A stretch of 64,000 nucleotides of DNA. It comes from Sphingomicrobium flavum. GTDB lineage: Bacteria > Pseudomonadota > Alphaproteobacteria > Sphingomonadales > Sphingomonadaceae. The position numbers and the translations under genes are program-made. The notes beneath the pieces were generated by a model that saw only the letters and a program-made list of their open reading frames with translations, was not told where the DNA came from and searched no databases. Shown piece by piece: positions 1 to 8,376 of this stretch. The stretch spans positions 1,860,001 to 1,924,000 of the forward strand of contig NZ_CP102630.1 of assembly GCF_024721605.1 (NCBI RefSeq), written 5' to 3'. Each line of letters opens with the position of its first letter. The first letter of the stretch is position 1.

Positions 1-1443
1 CATGCGTGCGCGCACCTCATCGACATCGCCGATATAGGTGAAGGAGCCGCGCCCTGTTTCGGCCATCTGGCGCATGAGGTGGCTGTTGGGGGCCGACCCG
101 ATGCCGACCATGAAGACGCGGCTGTCGCCCCGATGGTCGGCAATCTGGGCCAGCATGGCGTCTTCATTGCCGATCGCGCCATCGGTGAGGAAAATCACCT
201 GCCGCAGCTTGTCGGTCGCAGCACCGCGCAAGGCCGCTTCGAGCGCAGGCAGCATTTCGGTCCCGCCATTGGCGTCCAGCGCGCCGGTAAAACTGCGCGC
301 CGTGCCAAGGTGGCGGGCACTGGCAGGCATGGCGCTAGCGAACAGCATGTCCATCGTGTCGTCGAACCGGATGATATTGAAGCTGTCCTGCGGCCGCAGC
401 GTGGACAGGGCGTGGAGCAGGCTGTCCTTGGCCGCGCGAATGCTCTCCCCGCCCATCGATCCCGAATTGTCGATCACGAAGATCAGCTCGCGCGGCGGCA
501 CCGGCACCTTGGGATCGCCTGCGGGCGGCACGATGGTGGCGAGCAGATAATCCTCACCCCCGACTGTCTGATGGAACAGCCCGACCTGCGGCGCTTCACC
601 CTTGGCCGTCCACTCCAGCACAAAATCGCGGTTGGCGGGCACGGTCCCGTCAGTGAGCCGGATACCCCGCGCGGCACCGCGCCCTTCCTCGAGGCTGATG
701 GCGTGGGATGGCGAGCGGACATTGTCGGTCAGAAAGCCGGGGTTGAGGCGGATATTGATCGACACCGGGTTGAGGTCATCGGCAATCGCAGGCGCCGCGA
801 GCGGGGCGACGAGCGAGCGCAGCAGCGTGCGCGACGCACCAGCCACATCGGCTTCGATCATGCTTTGCGGGAAATAGCGCGGGCCCACCACCAGCGGCAG
901 GCGCAGCGAATAGACATCGCCCAGCCTTGCGACGGGTGCCTGCAATTCGATTTGCACCAGCACGGTCTCGCCCGGCCCCACATTGGCGACATGGGTGCGG
1001 AACATGTTGGGGCGATATTGTTCGACAAGCCCGGCGCGCTTGCCCTCGCTCTTGGCCTGCTCGTAAATCTCGCTGGCTTCCTCGCGAGGCTTGATGCGGC
1101 CGATGATGACACGGTCGCCCACGACCATCTTCAGACTGTCGACCGCACCATCATCGGGCAGCGGATAGAGATAGCTGCCTGCCATCCAATGCTTGCTGTT
1201 ATTGCGAAAGGCCTGGGTGACCGTGAAGCGGGCCATCGGCCCGGACACATCGACGCTGATATCGGTGCCCAGCCGGAGCGCCGGGATTTCGGTGGCAACC
1301 CCATCGCGCTGGAACAGCAAGGTGCCCGTGCCGATCTCTTCATCCGCATGGGCAGGCGCAGCGAAGAGAAGCGCAATGACCAGCAAAGCGGCCATCATCC
1401 GGCAGAGGGGGAACGGGGACCGAAGGGACCAAAATGCCATCAT
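1..1443 (-). CDS. VIT and von Willebrand factor A domain protein, probable marine proteobacterial sortase target (partial)
   Basis: The reading frame is open from ATG at 1443 down to base 1 (481 codons), so the C-terminus lies outside the window. A signal peptide with a hydrophobic LLVIALLFAAPAHA core opens the protein. A VIT domain follows (about residues 45-170, with EIYEQAKSEGKRAGLVEQ typical of the family). A VWA domain starts near residue 320 with the metal-site motif DNSGSM. VIT plus VWA in a sphingomonad is the layout of the TIGR03788-type sortase target, usually the only substrate of a dedicated sortase whose gene lies nearby; that is family knowledge, and neither the LPXTG-like tail nor the sortase is visible here. 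The start is chosen by AGGAG seven bases upstream; a second in-frame ATG follows immediately. Divergent from the regulator at 1597. Confidence 0.85.
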   Translation of the reverse strand, partial: MMAFWSLRSPFPLCRMMAALLVIALLFAAPAHADEEIGTGTLLFQRDGVATEIPALRLGTDISVDVSGPMARFTVTQAFRNNSKHWMAGSYLYPLPDDGAVDSLKMVVGDRVIIGRIKPREEASEIYEQAKSEGKRAGLVEQYRPNMFRTHVANVGPGETVLVQIELQAPVARLGDVYSLRLPLVVGPRYFPQSMIEADVAGASRTLLRSLVAPLAAPAIADDLNPVSINIRLNPGFLTDNVRSPSHAISLEEGRGAARGIRLTDGTVPANRDFVLEWTAKGEAPQVGLFHQTVGGEDYLLATIVPPAGDPKVPVPPRELIFVIDNSGSMGGESIRAAKDSLLHALSTLRPQDSFNIIRFDDTMDMLFASAMPASARHLGTARSFTGALDANGGTEMLPALEAALRGAATDKLRQVIFLTDGAIGNEDAMLAQIADHRGDSRVFMVGIGSAPNSHLMRQMAETGRGSFTYIGDVDEVRARM

Positions 1444-1553
1444 CGCGCTTCTCCTACTTCACATTTCAACGGTCCATCGCTATCATTGCACGGTTCATCG
1501 CAGTATCGGCAGTGTCAGCCGATGCCTGCACAGGGCAGCAGGGGCGCGGAAAA

Positions 1554-1575
1554 TTTGTCCGTTTTTGTCCGGACA
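1554..1575 (+). promoter_or_regulatory. Candidate operator: tandem TTTGTCCG boxes and a TGTCCGGACA palindrome
   Basis: TTTGTCCG occurs at 1554-1561 and again at 1564-1571, exactly 10 bases (one helical turn) apart. The second copy forms the left half of the perfect palindrome TGTCCGGACA (1566-1575). It sits 21 bases before the XRE-type regulator start and between two divergent genes, so autoregulation is a reasonable inference. Confidence 0.4.
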
Positions 1576-1596
1576 GGTGAGTGAAGGAGACGAGTC

Positions 1597-2328
1597 ATGG
1601 TCGAATTCGAGCAGGAAATGGTCGCCGATCGGATCAAGCTGGAACTGGCGCGGCGGCGCATTTCGCGCCAGGCGCTGGCCGACAAGGCGCGGATCAGCCT
1701 GTCGACGCTGGAAAAGTCATTGTCGGGCAGCCGCCAGTTTACGCTCAATACCGTGGTGAGGCTGGAAGATGCGCTCGATACCCGCCTGCGCGACGCCCGC
1801 CAGACCGCACCCGTCATCCACCATGAATGCGCGCCCGACCGGCTGGGCGCCTACAGCCATGCCTCGGTGCGCTGGATCGAAGGCGACTATCTCACCCTGC
1901 GCGCCAGCTTCAGCGAAGAGGGCGGCATCTATGCCTATCGCACCAGCATCGCCTGGGATGCGGAGCTCGGCTACCTCACCTTCAAGGAAGGCGACCGGAT
2001 CGACGGCGATTTCGCGCAGCGCGGCGCGGTCTCCATGCCGCGCCTGTCGGGCCATACCTATCTAGTGACCGAGGAAGCGGGCCAATATCGCATGGCCATG
2101 CTCTCGCGGCCCAATGCCGATGGCAAGATGTACGGCCTGCTGTCCACGCTGCAGGTCGGCACGGGCTCGCAGCTGGTGCCGATCAGTTGCCCCATCGCGC
2201 TGGTGCCGCTGGCCAAAGTCGAACCGATTGCAATGGGCGCCATCAATGCCGGCCACCCTGCCCATAGCGCCTATCGCGCCATCCTCGACAAGGGGCTGGA
2301 ACAGGATTTTTGCCGCCTGCGCAAATAA
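1597..2328 (+). CDS. XRE-type helix-turn-helix regulator with C-terminal ligand-like domain
   Basis: 243 aa. Residues about 8-60 form a Cro/C1-type helix-turn-helix (RRISRQALADKARISLSTLE). The remaining 180 residues are a globular domain with no motif I can name, possibly a sensor or effector-binding part. The ATG is preceded by GAAGGAGA at 1583-1590. The gene is divergent from the sortase-target gene and downstream of a repeated operator-like sequence, which suggests control of itself and perhaps of its neighbour. The DNA-binding role rests on the HTH; target and ligand are unknown. Confidence 0.75.
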   Translation: MVEFEQEMVADRIKLELARRRISRQALADKARISLSTLEKSLSGSRQFTLNTVVRLEDALDTRLRDARQTAPVIHHECAPDRLGAYSHASVRWIEGDYLTLRASFSEEGGIYAYRTSIAWDAELGYLTFKEGDRIDGDFAQRGAVSMPRLSGHTYLVTEEAGQYRMAMLSRPNADGKMYGLLSTLQVGTGSQLVPISCPIALVPLAKVEPIAMGAINAGHPAHSAYRAILDKGLEQDFCRLRK

Positions 2329-2379
2329 AGCCGCTTAGGGGGTTGGCGAGCGCCCACGCTCCTGTCTATCAGGCAGGCC
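2329..2379 (+). promoter_or_regulatory. Structured nhaA leader, candidate nhaA-I type (Li+/Na+) riboswitch
   Basis: The 51 bases between the stop of the upstream gene and nhaA are not a plain spacer. They hold GCCGCTTAGGGGG, then a hairpin GAGCG-CCCA-CGCTC (2348-2361), then CCTG (2361-2364), which can pair with either of two CAGG copies (2370-2373 or 2374-2377) that cover the only Shine-Dalgarno-like bases before the ATG. Mutually exclusive pairing over the ribosome site is a switch-like arrangement. Short nhaA-associated RNA motifs (nhaA-I and nhaA-II, reported as Li+-responsive) are known upstream of nhaA in Proteobacteria. My assignment is by position and general form, not by a covariance model. 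Confidence 0.45.
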
Positions 2380-3618
2380 ATGGCGAACAGTCCGCAACAG
2401 ATCCAGGCCCAGGAGAAACTGGCCGGCCTCGTGCTTATTGGCGCGGCCGCGCTGGCGCTGGTCGCTGCCAATAGCGGGCTCGCCCATGTCTATCACGCGA
2501 TCCTCGAATTCAAGTTCGGGCCCAGCTGGCCGCGCTTTGGCGTGTTCAGCGTGGAATATTGGATCGTCGACGGGCTGATGGCGGTCTTCTTCCTGCTCGT
2601 CGGGCTGGAAGTGAAGCGCGAATGGTTCGAAGGGCGGCTCGCCACCCCGGACGACCGCCGCCTTCCCATCATCGCCGCGCTGGGCGGCATGGTGGTGCCT
2701 GCGCTCGTCTACCTCACCGTCATCGGGTTCGATCCAGCCCTGCAATCGGGCTGGGCCATCCCGGCGGCGACCGACATCGCCTTTGCCATCGGCGTGCTGG
2801 CGATCCTGGGGCGCCATGCCCCTGCTTCGATTAAGCTGCTGCTGGTCACCATCGCGATCGTCGACGATATCGGGGCGGTGGCGATCATCGCGCTGGTCTA
2901 TACCGCCGATCTCAACACGCTGGCGCTGGCCGGCGCAGCGGGTGTGGTCGCGATCATGGCGACCATGTCGCTCTACGGTGTCCGGCGGCTGCGCTGGTAT
3001 CTGATCGGCTTCTTCTTCCTGTGGTATTGCGTGCTCGCCTCGGGCGTTCATGCCACCATTGCGGGCGTGCTGGCGGCGCTCACCATCCCGCTCGGCAAGG
3101 GCGAAAAGGTCAGCCCCTTGAAGTCGCTCGAACATTCTATCCACCCCTGGGTGATGTTCGGGATCGTGCCCATTTTCGGCTTCGCCGCCGCTGGCGTCGA
3201 ACTGCCCGACAATATGGGCGCGCTATTCCAGCCGCTGCCGCTCGGCATCATGCTCGGCCTGTTCGTCGGCAAGCAGATCGGCGTGTTCGGCACGGTCTAC
3301 TTCGCCTGCAAGACCCGCCTTGCCCGTCGGCCTAAGGGCACCCGCTGGATGCAGATCTGGGGCGCAGCAACCCTCTGCGGCATTGGCTTCACCATGAGCC
3401 TATTCATCGGCGCGCTGGCCTTCCCCGGCAATCCGGAAGCGGTAGACGCCGCCAAGATCGGGACGCTGATGGGTTCGCTGCTGTCGGCGCTGCTCGGTTA
3501 TACCATCTTGCGCTTCACCAACGCCCGCCCGTCGAGCGAGGAAATGATGGACCAGGCCGGCGACATTTTCGTCGCCGACAATGATACGCGCTGCGAGGAC
3601 AAGCCCCGCGCCGAATGA
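2380..3618 (+). CDS. nhaA: Na+/H+ antiporter NhaA
   Basis: 412 aa, the usual length for NhaA. It is an inner-membrane antiporter that expels Na+ (or Li+) in exchange for protons and supports pH and salt homeostasis. About 11-12 hydrophobic segments are visible. The paired aspartates of the ion site lie in AIVDDIGAVAII (about residues 161-162), and a lysine in LFVGKQIGVFG matches the conserved membrane lysine of the family. The start MANSPQQIQAQEK follows AGG six bases upstream. The stop TGA (3616-3618) is directly followed by the stop of the convergent UPF0114 gene, with no base between. Expression may be controlled by the structured leader at 2329-2379. Confidence 0.95.
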   Translation: MANSPQQIQAQEKLAGLVLIGAAALALVAANSGLAHVYHAILEFKFGPSWPRFGVFSVEYWIVDGLMAVFFLLVGLEVKREWFEGRLATPDDRRLPIIAALGGMVVPALVYLTVIGFDPALQSGWAIPAATDIAFAIGVLAILGRHAPASIKLLLVTIAIVDDIGAVAIIALVYTADLNTLALAGAAGVVAIMATMSLYGVRRLRWYLIGFFFLWYCVLASGVHATIAGVLAALTIPLGKGEKVSPLKSLEHSIHPWVMFGIVPIFGFAAAGVELPDNMGALFQPLPLGIMLGLFVGKQIGVFGTVYFACKTRLARRPKGTRWMQIWGAATLCGIGFTMSLFIGALAFPGNPEAVDAAKIGTLMGSLLSALLGYTILRFTNARPSSEEMMDQAGDIFVADNDTRCEDKPRAE

Positions 3619-4167
3619 TCAGTGGCGCGGCGTGCTCGCGACGATCTTGTCCATGAAGGCCAGCATCACGCCCGACACCACGAACATCAGATGGATGGCG
3701 AGCAGCCAGAAGAGCTGATCCTGCTTGCCCTGGGTGAGGGCGTCAGCCTCCAGCGCCATGAAATTCTTGAGCAGGTTAATGCCGGAAATGGCGACGATCG
3801 AGGCCACCAGCTTCAGCTTCAGCCCGGCAAAATCGACCTTGCCCATCCAGTCGGGCCGATCCTCATGATCATCGACGTCCAGCTTGGACACGAAATTCTC
3901 ATAGCCCGCGAACAGCACCATCAGGAGCAGATTGCCTGTCAGCGTGATGTCGATCAGCGAGAGCACCGCCAGCACGGCATCGCTCTCGGTCATGATCAGC
4001 GTATGGGTGAGGATATGCCAGCTTTCCTGCGCGAACTTGACCAGCAGCATGCCGAGCGCACCGATCATCAACAGGTAGAAAGGCGCCATCAGCCAGCGAC
4101 TGGCAAACAGCGTGGTCTCGAGCGCATTCTCTGCCTTCCGTAGGAATTGTGACTGGCTATTACTCAT
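3619..4167 (-). CDS. UPF0114 (YqhA/TIGR00645) family membrane protein
   Basis: 182 aa. It matches the YqhA family: ASRWLMAPFYLLMIGA, then AVLSLIDITLTGNLLLMVLFAGYENFVSKLD, then IVAISGINLLKNFM, forming four hydrophobic segments. The family function is unknown; the protein should sit in the inner membrane. The N-terminus is about 18 residues longer than E. coli YqhA. The start ATG at 4167 lies only four bases (TTTT) after a strong hairpin whose 3-prime arm holds the only purine-rich ribosome site (see 4172-4203). It is the last gene after etfBA on the minus strand and ends exactly against nhaA. Confidence 0.85.
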   Translation of the reverse strand: MSNSQSQFLRKAENALETTLFASRWLMAPFYLLMIGALGMLLVKFAQESWHILTHTLIMTESDAVLAVLSLIDITLTGNLLLMVLFAGYENFVSKLDVDDHEDRPDWMGKVDFAGLKLKLVASIVAISGINLLKNFMALEADALTQGKQDQLFWLLAIHLMFVVSGVMLAFMDKIVASTPRH

Positions 4168-4171
4168 AAAA

Positions 4172-4203
4172 CTAACCCCCCGTCTGGTCGGACGGAGGGT
4201 TAG
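4172..4203 (-). terminator. Intrinsic terminator of etfBA that also masks the ribosome site of the UPF0114 gene
   Basis: On the minus strand CTAACCCTCCGTC (4203-4191) pairs with GACGGGGGGTTAG (4184-4172) over 13 positions including one G-U wobble. The loop is six bases, and TTTT then ATG follow. On the plus strand the same pair would be an A-C mismatch, so the structure fits minus-strand RNA. It ends transcription from etfBA, and its 3-prime arm is also the only Shine-Dalgarno candidate for the next gene. Confidence 0.75.
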
Positions 4204-4237
4204 CTTTGGTAAGGTTAAAGCGGCGCTAACGCCGATA

Positions 4238-5167
4238 TTAAAGCTTCTCGGTCAGCTCCGGGACGACCTTGAAGAGGTCGGCGACGAGGCCAAGGTCCGC
4301 GACCTGGAAGATGGGCGCTTCCTCATCCTTGTTGATGGCGACGATGACCTTCGAATCCTTCATGCCGGCCAGATGCTGGATGGCCCCGGAAATACCGATG
4401 GCGATATAGACTTCGGGCGCCACGATCTTGCCGGTCTGGCCGACCTGGTAATCGTTGGGCGCATAACCTGCATCGACCGCAGCGCGGCTGGCCCCGACGG
4501 CGGCACCCAACTTGTCCGCCAGCGGATCGAGCAATTTGTGAAAATCCTCGGCGCTGCCGAAGGCACGCCCGCCCGACACGATCACACCCGCGCTGGTCAG
4601 CTCGGGACGATCGCTCTTGGAGACTTCCGCGCCGACGAAGCTGGACTTGGCGCTGTCGCTGCCGGCGTCGATCGTCTCGATGGAGCCCGAACCACCTTCA
4701 GCCGCCGCCTTGTCGAAGGCGGTGCCGCGCACGGTAATGACCTTCTTGGCATCGCTCGATTTGACGGTGGCAATGGCATTGCCGGCGTAAATCGGGCGCT
4801 TGAAGGTGTCCGCGCCATCGACGGCGATGATGTCGGAAATCTGCATCACGTCGAGCTTGGCGGCGACGCGCGGCGCGACATTCTTGCCGGTGGTGGTAGC
4901 AGGCGCCAGGAAGGCATCATGATGCCCCATCTGGTCGACGATGATGGGGGCCACATCCTCGGCCAGCTGATGTTCGAGATGCGCGGCATCGGCAACATGG
5001 ACCTTTCCCACGCCGTCAATTTTGGTCGCGGCTTCGGCGACACCGCCGACGCCCGAACCGGCGATCAGCAAATGCACTTCGCCCAGCTGCTTGGCGGCGG
5101 TGATGGTGGAAAGCGTCGCATCCTTGATGGCGCCGCCTTCATGTTCGACGAGAACGAGCGTCTTCAT
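4238..5167 (-). CDS. etfA: Electron transfer flavoprotein subunit alpha
   Basis: 309 aa. Alpha subunit of the soluble FAD/AMP heterodimer that takes electrons from acyl-CoA dehydrogenases and passes them to ETF-quinone oxidoreductase. The N-terminal Rossmann-like domain ([12 protein letters not shown]) is followed by the FAD-binding C-terminal domain with [16 protein letters not shown] and [12 protein letters not shown], and then the conserved [11 protein letters not shown]. It directly follows etfB (stop of etfB abuts this ATG) and is followed by a strong terminator, so etfBA is a two-gene transcription unit. Confidence 0.97.
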   Translation of the reverse strand: MKTLVLVEHEGGAIKDATLSTITAAKQLGEVHLLIAGSGVGGVAEAATKIDGVGKVHVADAAHLEHQLAEDVAPIIVDQMGHHDAFLAPATTTGKNVAPRVAAKLDVMQISDIIAVDGADTFKRPIYAGNAIATVKSSDAKKVITVRGTAFDKAAAEGGSGSIETIDAGSDSAKSSFVGAEVSKSDRPELTSAGVIVSGGRAFGSAEDFHKLLDPLADKLGAAVGASRAAVDAGYAPNDYQVGQTGKIVAPEVYIAIGISGAIQHLAGMKDSKVIVAINKDEEAPIFQVADLGLVADLFKVVPELTEKL

Positions 5168-5914
5168 TTAGGCAACTCCCATATCTTTAAGCTTGGCGAC
5201 CAATTCATCCACCGATTCCACCTTGATCCCGGCTTCGCGCTTGGGCGGCTCGGTCACTTCCAGCGTCTCGAGCCGGCGGGCGATATCGACGCCATAATCT
5301 TCGGGCGCCTTCTGCGCGAGCGGCTTGGACTTGGCCTTCATGATGTTGGGCAGCGAGGCATAACGCGGCTCGTTCAGGCGAAGGTCGGTGGTGACGATGG
5401 CGGGGGTCGACAGCTTGACCGTTTCCAGGCCGCCATCGACTTCGCGCGTCACGTTGACACTGTCGCCGTCAATTTCGACCTTGGAGGCAAAGGTGCCCTG
5501 CGGCCAGTCGAGAAGCGCCGCCAGCATCTGGCCGGTCTGGTTCGCATCATCATCGATCGCCTGCTTGCCGAGGATCACCATGCCGGGCGCCTCTTCCTCG
5601 ACCACCTTGGCGAGCAGCTTGGCCACGCCCAGCGGTTCGACCTCTTCATCGGTCTGGATCAGGATCGCGCGGTCGGCGCCCATGGCGAGCGCGGTGCGCA
5701 GCGTGTCCTGCGCCTTGGCAGGCCCGATCGAGACGGCGACGATCTCGCTCGCCGCGCCCTTTTCCTTGAGGCGGATGGCTTCTTCCACCGCGATTTCATC
5801 GAAGGGGTTCATGGACATCTTGACATTGGCGAGGTCGACCCCGCTGCCGTCCATCTTGACCCGCGGTTTCACATTATAGTCGATCACCCGTTTGACGGCG
5901 ACGAGCAGTTTCAT
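5168..5914 (-). CDS. etfB: Electron transfer flavoprotein subunit beta
   Basis: 248 aa, the usual length. Beta subunit of ETF; it binds AMP and carries the recognition loop that docks on dehydrogenases. Visible family features are [19 protein letters not shown] at the N-terminus, [17 protein letters not shown], the nucleotide-binding stretch around [16 protein letters not shown], and the recognition-loop region [18 protein letters not shown]. The start has a good AGGAGAG ribosome site. It is the first gene of the etfBA unit, divergent from exoD. Confidence 0.97.
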   Translation of the reverse strand: MKLLVAVKRVIDYNVKPRVKMDGSGVDLANVKMSMNPFDEIAVEEAIRLKEKGAASEIVAVSIGPAKAQDTLRTALAMGADRAILIQTDEEVEPLGVAKLLAKVVEEEAPGMVILGKQAIDDDANQTGQMLAALLDWPQGTFASKVEIDGDSVNVTREVDGGLETVKLSTPAIVTTDLRLNEPRYASLPNIMKAKSKPLAQKAPEDYGVDIARRLETLEVTEPPKREAGIKVESVDELVAKLKDMGVA

Positions 5915-6049
5915 GTGTCTCTCCTGGAGGCAAATATTCGATTGCGCATATGGTCGGGAGAAGAGCGCACGTCAAATGGTCAAAGTTCCGTAGGGTCCGG
6001 AATCGGCGACGAGCGCAACAAATATCGGATATCAGCCGTTTTGCCCGCC

Positions 6050-6664
6050 ATGAGCGTGCACGAATCCGCCGGCGCCTTTGGCAACCCGCACAGCGTGGGC
6101 GATGTCATCGACTGCCTGTCGCAGCTGGCTGAACAGCATGGCACCGTATCGATCGGCGATGTGGTCGATGGCCTCGGCACGCGCACCTATGGCCCGATGC
6201 TGATCGTGCCGGCGCTGATCGGCCTCACCCCCATTGGCGCGATCCCGTCCATGCCCAGCCTGCTGGCGGTCATCATTCTCATCTTTGCGGTCCAGATGCT
6301 GTTCGGCTCGCACCATTTCTGGATCCCAGACATCATCGAGAATCGCGCCATCTCGGGCGACAAGCTGGCTACGGCCAGCCGCAAGCTGCGCCCCATCGCC
6401 AAATGGCTCGACCACTGGTTTCACGGGCGACTGAAGATTCTGGCAGGAGGCGCGGCGATGCGGGTCGCGGCACTGCTGGTGATCGGCCTCAGCCTGGCCG
6501 TGCCCCCGCTCGAATTCCTGCCCTTCGCTGCCGCCGCCCCCATGGCCGCCATCGCCGCCTTCGGGCTGGCGCTGCTGGTCCGCGACGGCGCGCTGATGCT
6601 GGCCGCCATGCTAATGGCCGCCGCCGCTTTCACGATCGGCTTTTCGATGCTGGGGGCGGGTTAG
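6050..6664 (+). CDS. exoD: ExoD family exopolysaccharide-synthesis membrane protein
   Basis: 204 aa. The open frame continues far upstream (shadow of etfBA), but the family-like protein begins at ATG 6050 (MSVHESAGAF). It shows the ExoD pattern: GPMLIVPALIGLTPIGAIPSMP, then ILIFAVQMLFG with FWIPDI, then a C-terminal pair of hydrophobic hairpins. ExoD was linked to exopolysaccharide synthesis and alkali tolerance in rhizobia; the biochemical role is unresolved. No clear ribosome site is seen. The stop TAG overlaps the stop of the convergent gene through the bases TTAG (6661-6664). Confidence 0.8.
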   Translation: MSVHESAGAFGNPHSVGDVIDCLSQLAEQHGTVSIGDVVDGLGTRTYGPMLIVPALIGLTPIGAIPSMPSLLAVIILIFAVQMLFGSHHFWIPDIIENRAISGDKLATASRKLRPIAKWLDHWFHGRLKILAGGAAMRVAALLVIGLSLAVPPLEFLPFAAAAPMAAIAAFGLALLVRDGALMLAAMLMAAAAFTIGFSMLGAG

Positions 6665-7092
6665 GGTCGCGGGCCAGGAAAATAGGGATAGTCGCGTTCG
6701 CGATCCGAACCGAGAAGGCGGTCGATAAATCGGCTCTCAACTGTGGGATCCTCGACGGTGAGGACACCCTCGCGTTGGTACACAAAAAGGCGCATTCGCT
6801 CGCCATTGACCTCAAAGCTTCTCGAACAGCTGTCCGTTTCCGCGACCTCAAACCATTGCTGGTCCGGCCCTTTGAAACTGCGGTGTGCGAATATGAGGGT
6901 GCTTTCAGGGTAGCTTCCAGCCCGCACCACCTCGGCATCGATAATGGCATAAGCACGATCAATGGCGCGTTGCGCATTGATCTTGTTTCGCGCGAAACTC
7001 GGCTCCGGTCCTAGCGAAACGATTGCACACGCATTGGCGGCACCAGGCATCGCCAATGCGACGCCTGCCAGAACCACCAAATACAAGCGCAC
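6661..7092 (-). CDS. Hypothetical secreted protein downstream of sucC
   Basis: 143 aa, starting at GTG 7092, only two bases after the sucC stop, so probably co-translated. Residues 1-21 look like a Sec signal peptide (MRLYLVVLAGVALAMPGAANA) followed at once by a cysteine (CAIVSLGP); a second cysteine lies in ETDSCSRSFEV, allowing one disulfide in the periplasm. I recognise no family. It occupies the place where sucD is often found. Confidence 0.65.
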   Translation of the reverse strand: MRLYLVVLAGVALAMPGAANACAIVSLGPEPSFARNKINAQRAIDRAYAIIDAEVVRAGSYPESTLIFAHRSFKGPDQQWFEVAETDSCSRSFEVNGERMRLFVYQREGVLTVEDPTVESRFIDRLLGSDRERDYPYFPGPRP

Positions 7093-7094
7093 GC

Positions 7095-8291
7095 CTAGGC
7101 TGCCTCTTTCACCTGCGCGACGATCTTCTTGGCGGCATCGCCGAGATCGTCGGCGGCGATGATCGGCAGGCCGGAAGTGTTGAGGATTTCCTTGCCCTTG
7201 TCGACATTGGTGCCTTCAAGGCGCACCACCAAGGGCACGTCCAGATCGACTTCCTTGGCCGCGGCGACAATGCCGTCGGCAATGGTGTCGCAGCGCATGA
7301 TGCCGCCAAAGATGTTGACGAGGATGCCCTTCACTGCCGGATCGGACAGGATGATCTTGAAGGCAGCGGTGACCTTTTCCTTGTCCGCACCGCCGCCCAC
7401 ATCGAGGAAGTTGGCCGGGAATGCACCATTCAGCTTGATGATGTCCATCGTCGCCATGGCCAGGCCCGCGCCATTGACCATGCAGCCGATATCGCCATCC
7501 AGCTTGATGTAAGCGAGGTCATATTTGGACGCTTCGACTTCCATCGGATCTTCTTCGGTGAGGTCGCGCAGCGCGGCGATGTCCGGGTGGCGGAACATGG
7601 CATTGCCGTCGAAGCCGACCTTGGCGTCGAGCACCAGCAGCTGATCGCCCGATACGGCGAGCGGGTTGATTTCGATCTGGCTCGCATCGGTGCCGAGGAA
7701 GGCCTTGTAGAGCGAGGCCGTGACCTTGGCGGCCTGCTTGGCCAGATCACCCTTGAGGCCGAGCGCGGCCGCGACCGAACGGCCATGGTGCGGCATCAGC
7801 CCGGTCGCCGGATCGACGATGATGGTGGTGATCTTCTCGGGCGTCTCATGCGCCACTTCTTCGATGTCCATGCCGCCCTCAGTGGAAGCGACAATGGCAA
7901 GACGGCCGGTTGCGCGATCGACCAGCATGGCAAGGTAGAATTCCTTGTCGATATCGACGCCATCGGTGACGTAGAGGCGCTGCACTTCCTTGCCCTCGGC
8001 GCCGGTCTGGATGGTGACGAGCGTGTTGCCCATCATGTCGGCGGCATGCGCGCGCACTTCATCGAGGCTTTTGGCGAGGCGAACACCGCCCTTGGAGCCT
8101 TCGGGCAATTCCTTGAAATGGCCCTTGCCGCGGCCGCCGGCATGGATCTGCGCCTTGACCACCCAGAGCGGCCCGGGAAGCTTGCCGGCGGCTTCGACCG
8201 CTTCGTCAACGCTCATCGCGGCATGACCGGCGGGTACCGGCGCCCCGAACTTCGCGAGCAATTCCTTGGCCTGATATTCATGGATGTTCAT
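7095..8291 (-). CDS. sucC: Succinate-CoA ligase (ADP-forming) subunit beta
   Basis: 398 aa, full length. Beta subunit of succinyl-CoA synthetase, which couples succinyl-CoA cleavage to nucleotide triphosphate formation in the TCA cycle. It shows the ATP-grasp N-terminus [20 protein letters not shown], the nucleotide loop [12 protein letters not shown], the metal-binding EINPLAVS, and the CoA-ligase domain with [10 protein letters not shown]. The alpha subunit gene sucD does not follow; a small secreted protein gene does. sucD must be elsewhere in the genome for a working enzyme. Confidence 0.97.
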   Translation of the reverse strand: MNIHEYQAKELLAKFGAPVPAGHAAMSVDEAVEAAGKLPGPLWVVKAQIHAGGRGKGHFKELPEGSKGGVRLAKSLDEVRAHAADMMGNTLVTIQTGAEGKEVQRLYVTDGVDIDKEFYLAMLVDRATGRLAIVASTEGGMDIEEVAHETPEKITTIIVDPATGLMPHHGRSVAAALGLKGDLAKQAAKVTASLYKAFLGTDASQIEINPLAVSGDQLLVLDAKVGFDGNAMFRHPDIAALRDLTEEDPMEVEASKYDLAYIKLDGDIGCMVNGAGLAMATMDIIKLNGAFPANFLDVGGGADKEKVTAAFKIILSDPAVKGILVNIFGGIMRCDTIADGIVAAAKEVDLDVPLVVRLEGTNVDKGKEILNTSGLPIIAADDLGDAAKKIVAQVKEAA

Positions 8292-8376
8292 GGTGAAGAG
8301 AATCCTCTGGGGTGTCTGAAGGTTGGCCGCCCTAAAGCATATCGAGCGGGCAGTGAAAAGCCGCTAAGCTGCCAAG

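Noticed and set aside
79-1584. 501-codon plus-strand open frame
   Set aside because: It is the reverse-strand shadow of the sortase-target gene. The minus frame gives signal peptide, VIT and VWA motifs; the plus frame has none.
4112-6049. Upstream two thirds of an 850-codon plus-strand frame
   Set aside because: This part is antisense to etfA and etfB. Only the last 204 codons (from 6050) resemble a real family, ExoD.
7023-8376. Long plus-strand frame opposite sucC
   Set aside because: Antisense shadow of sucC in GC-rich DNA; histidine- and aspartate-rich composition typical of such shadows.
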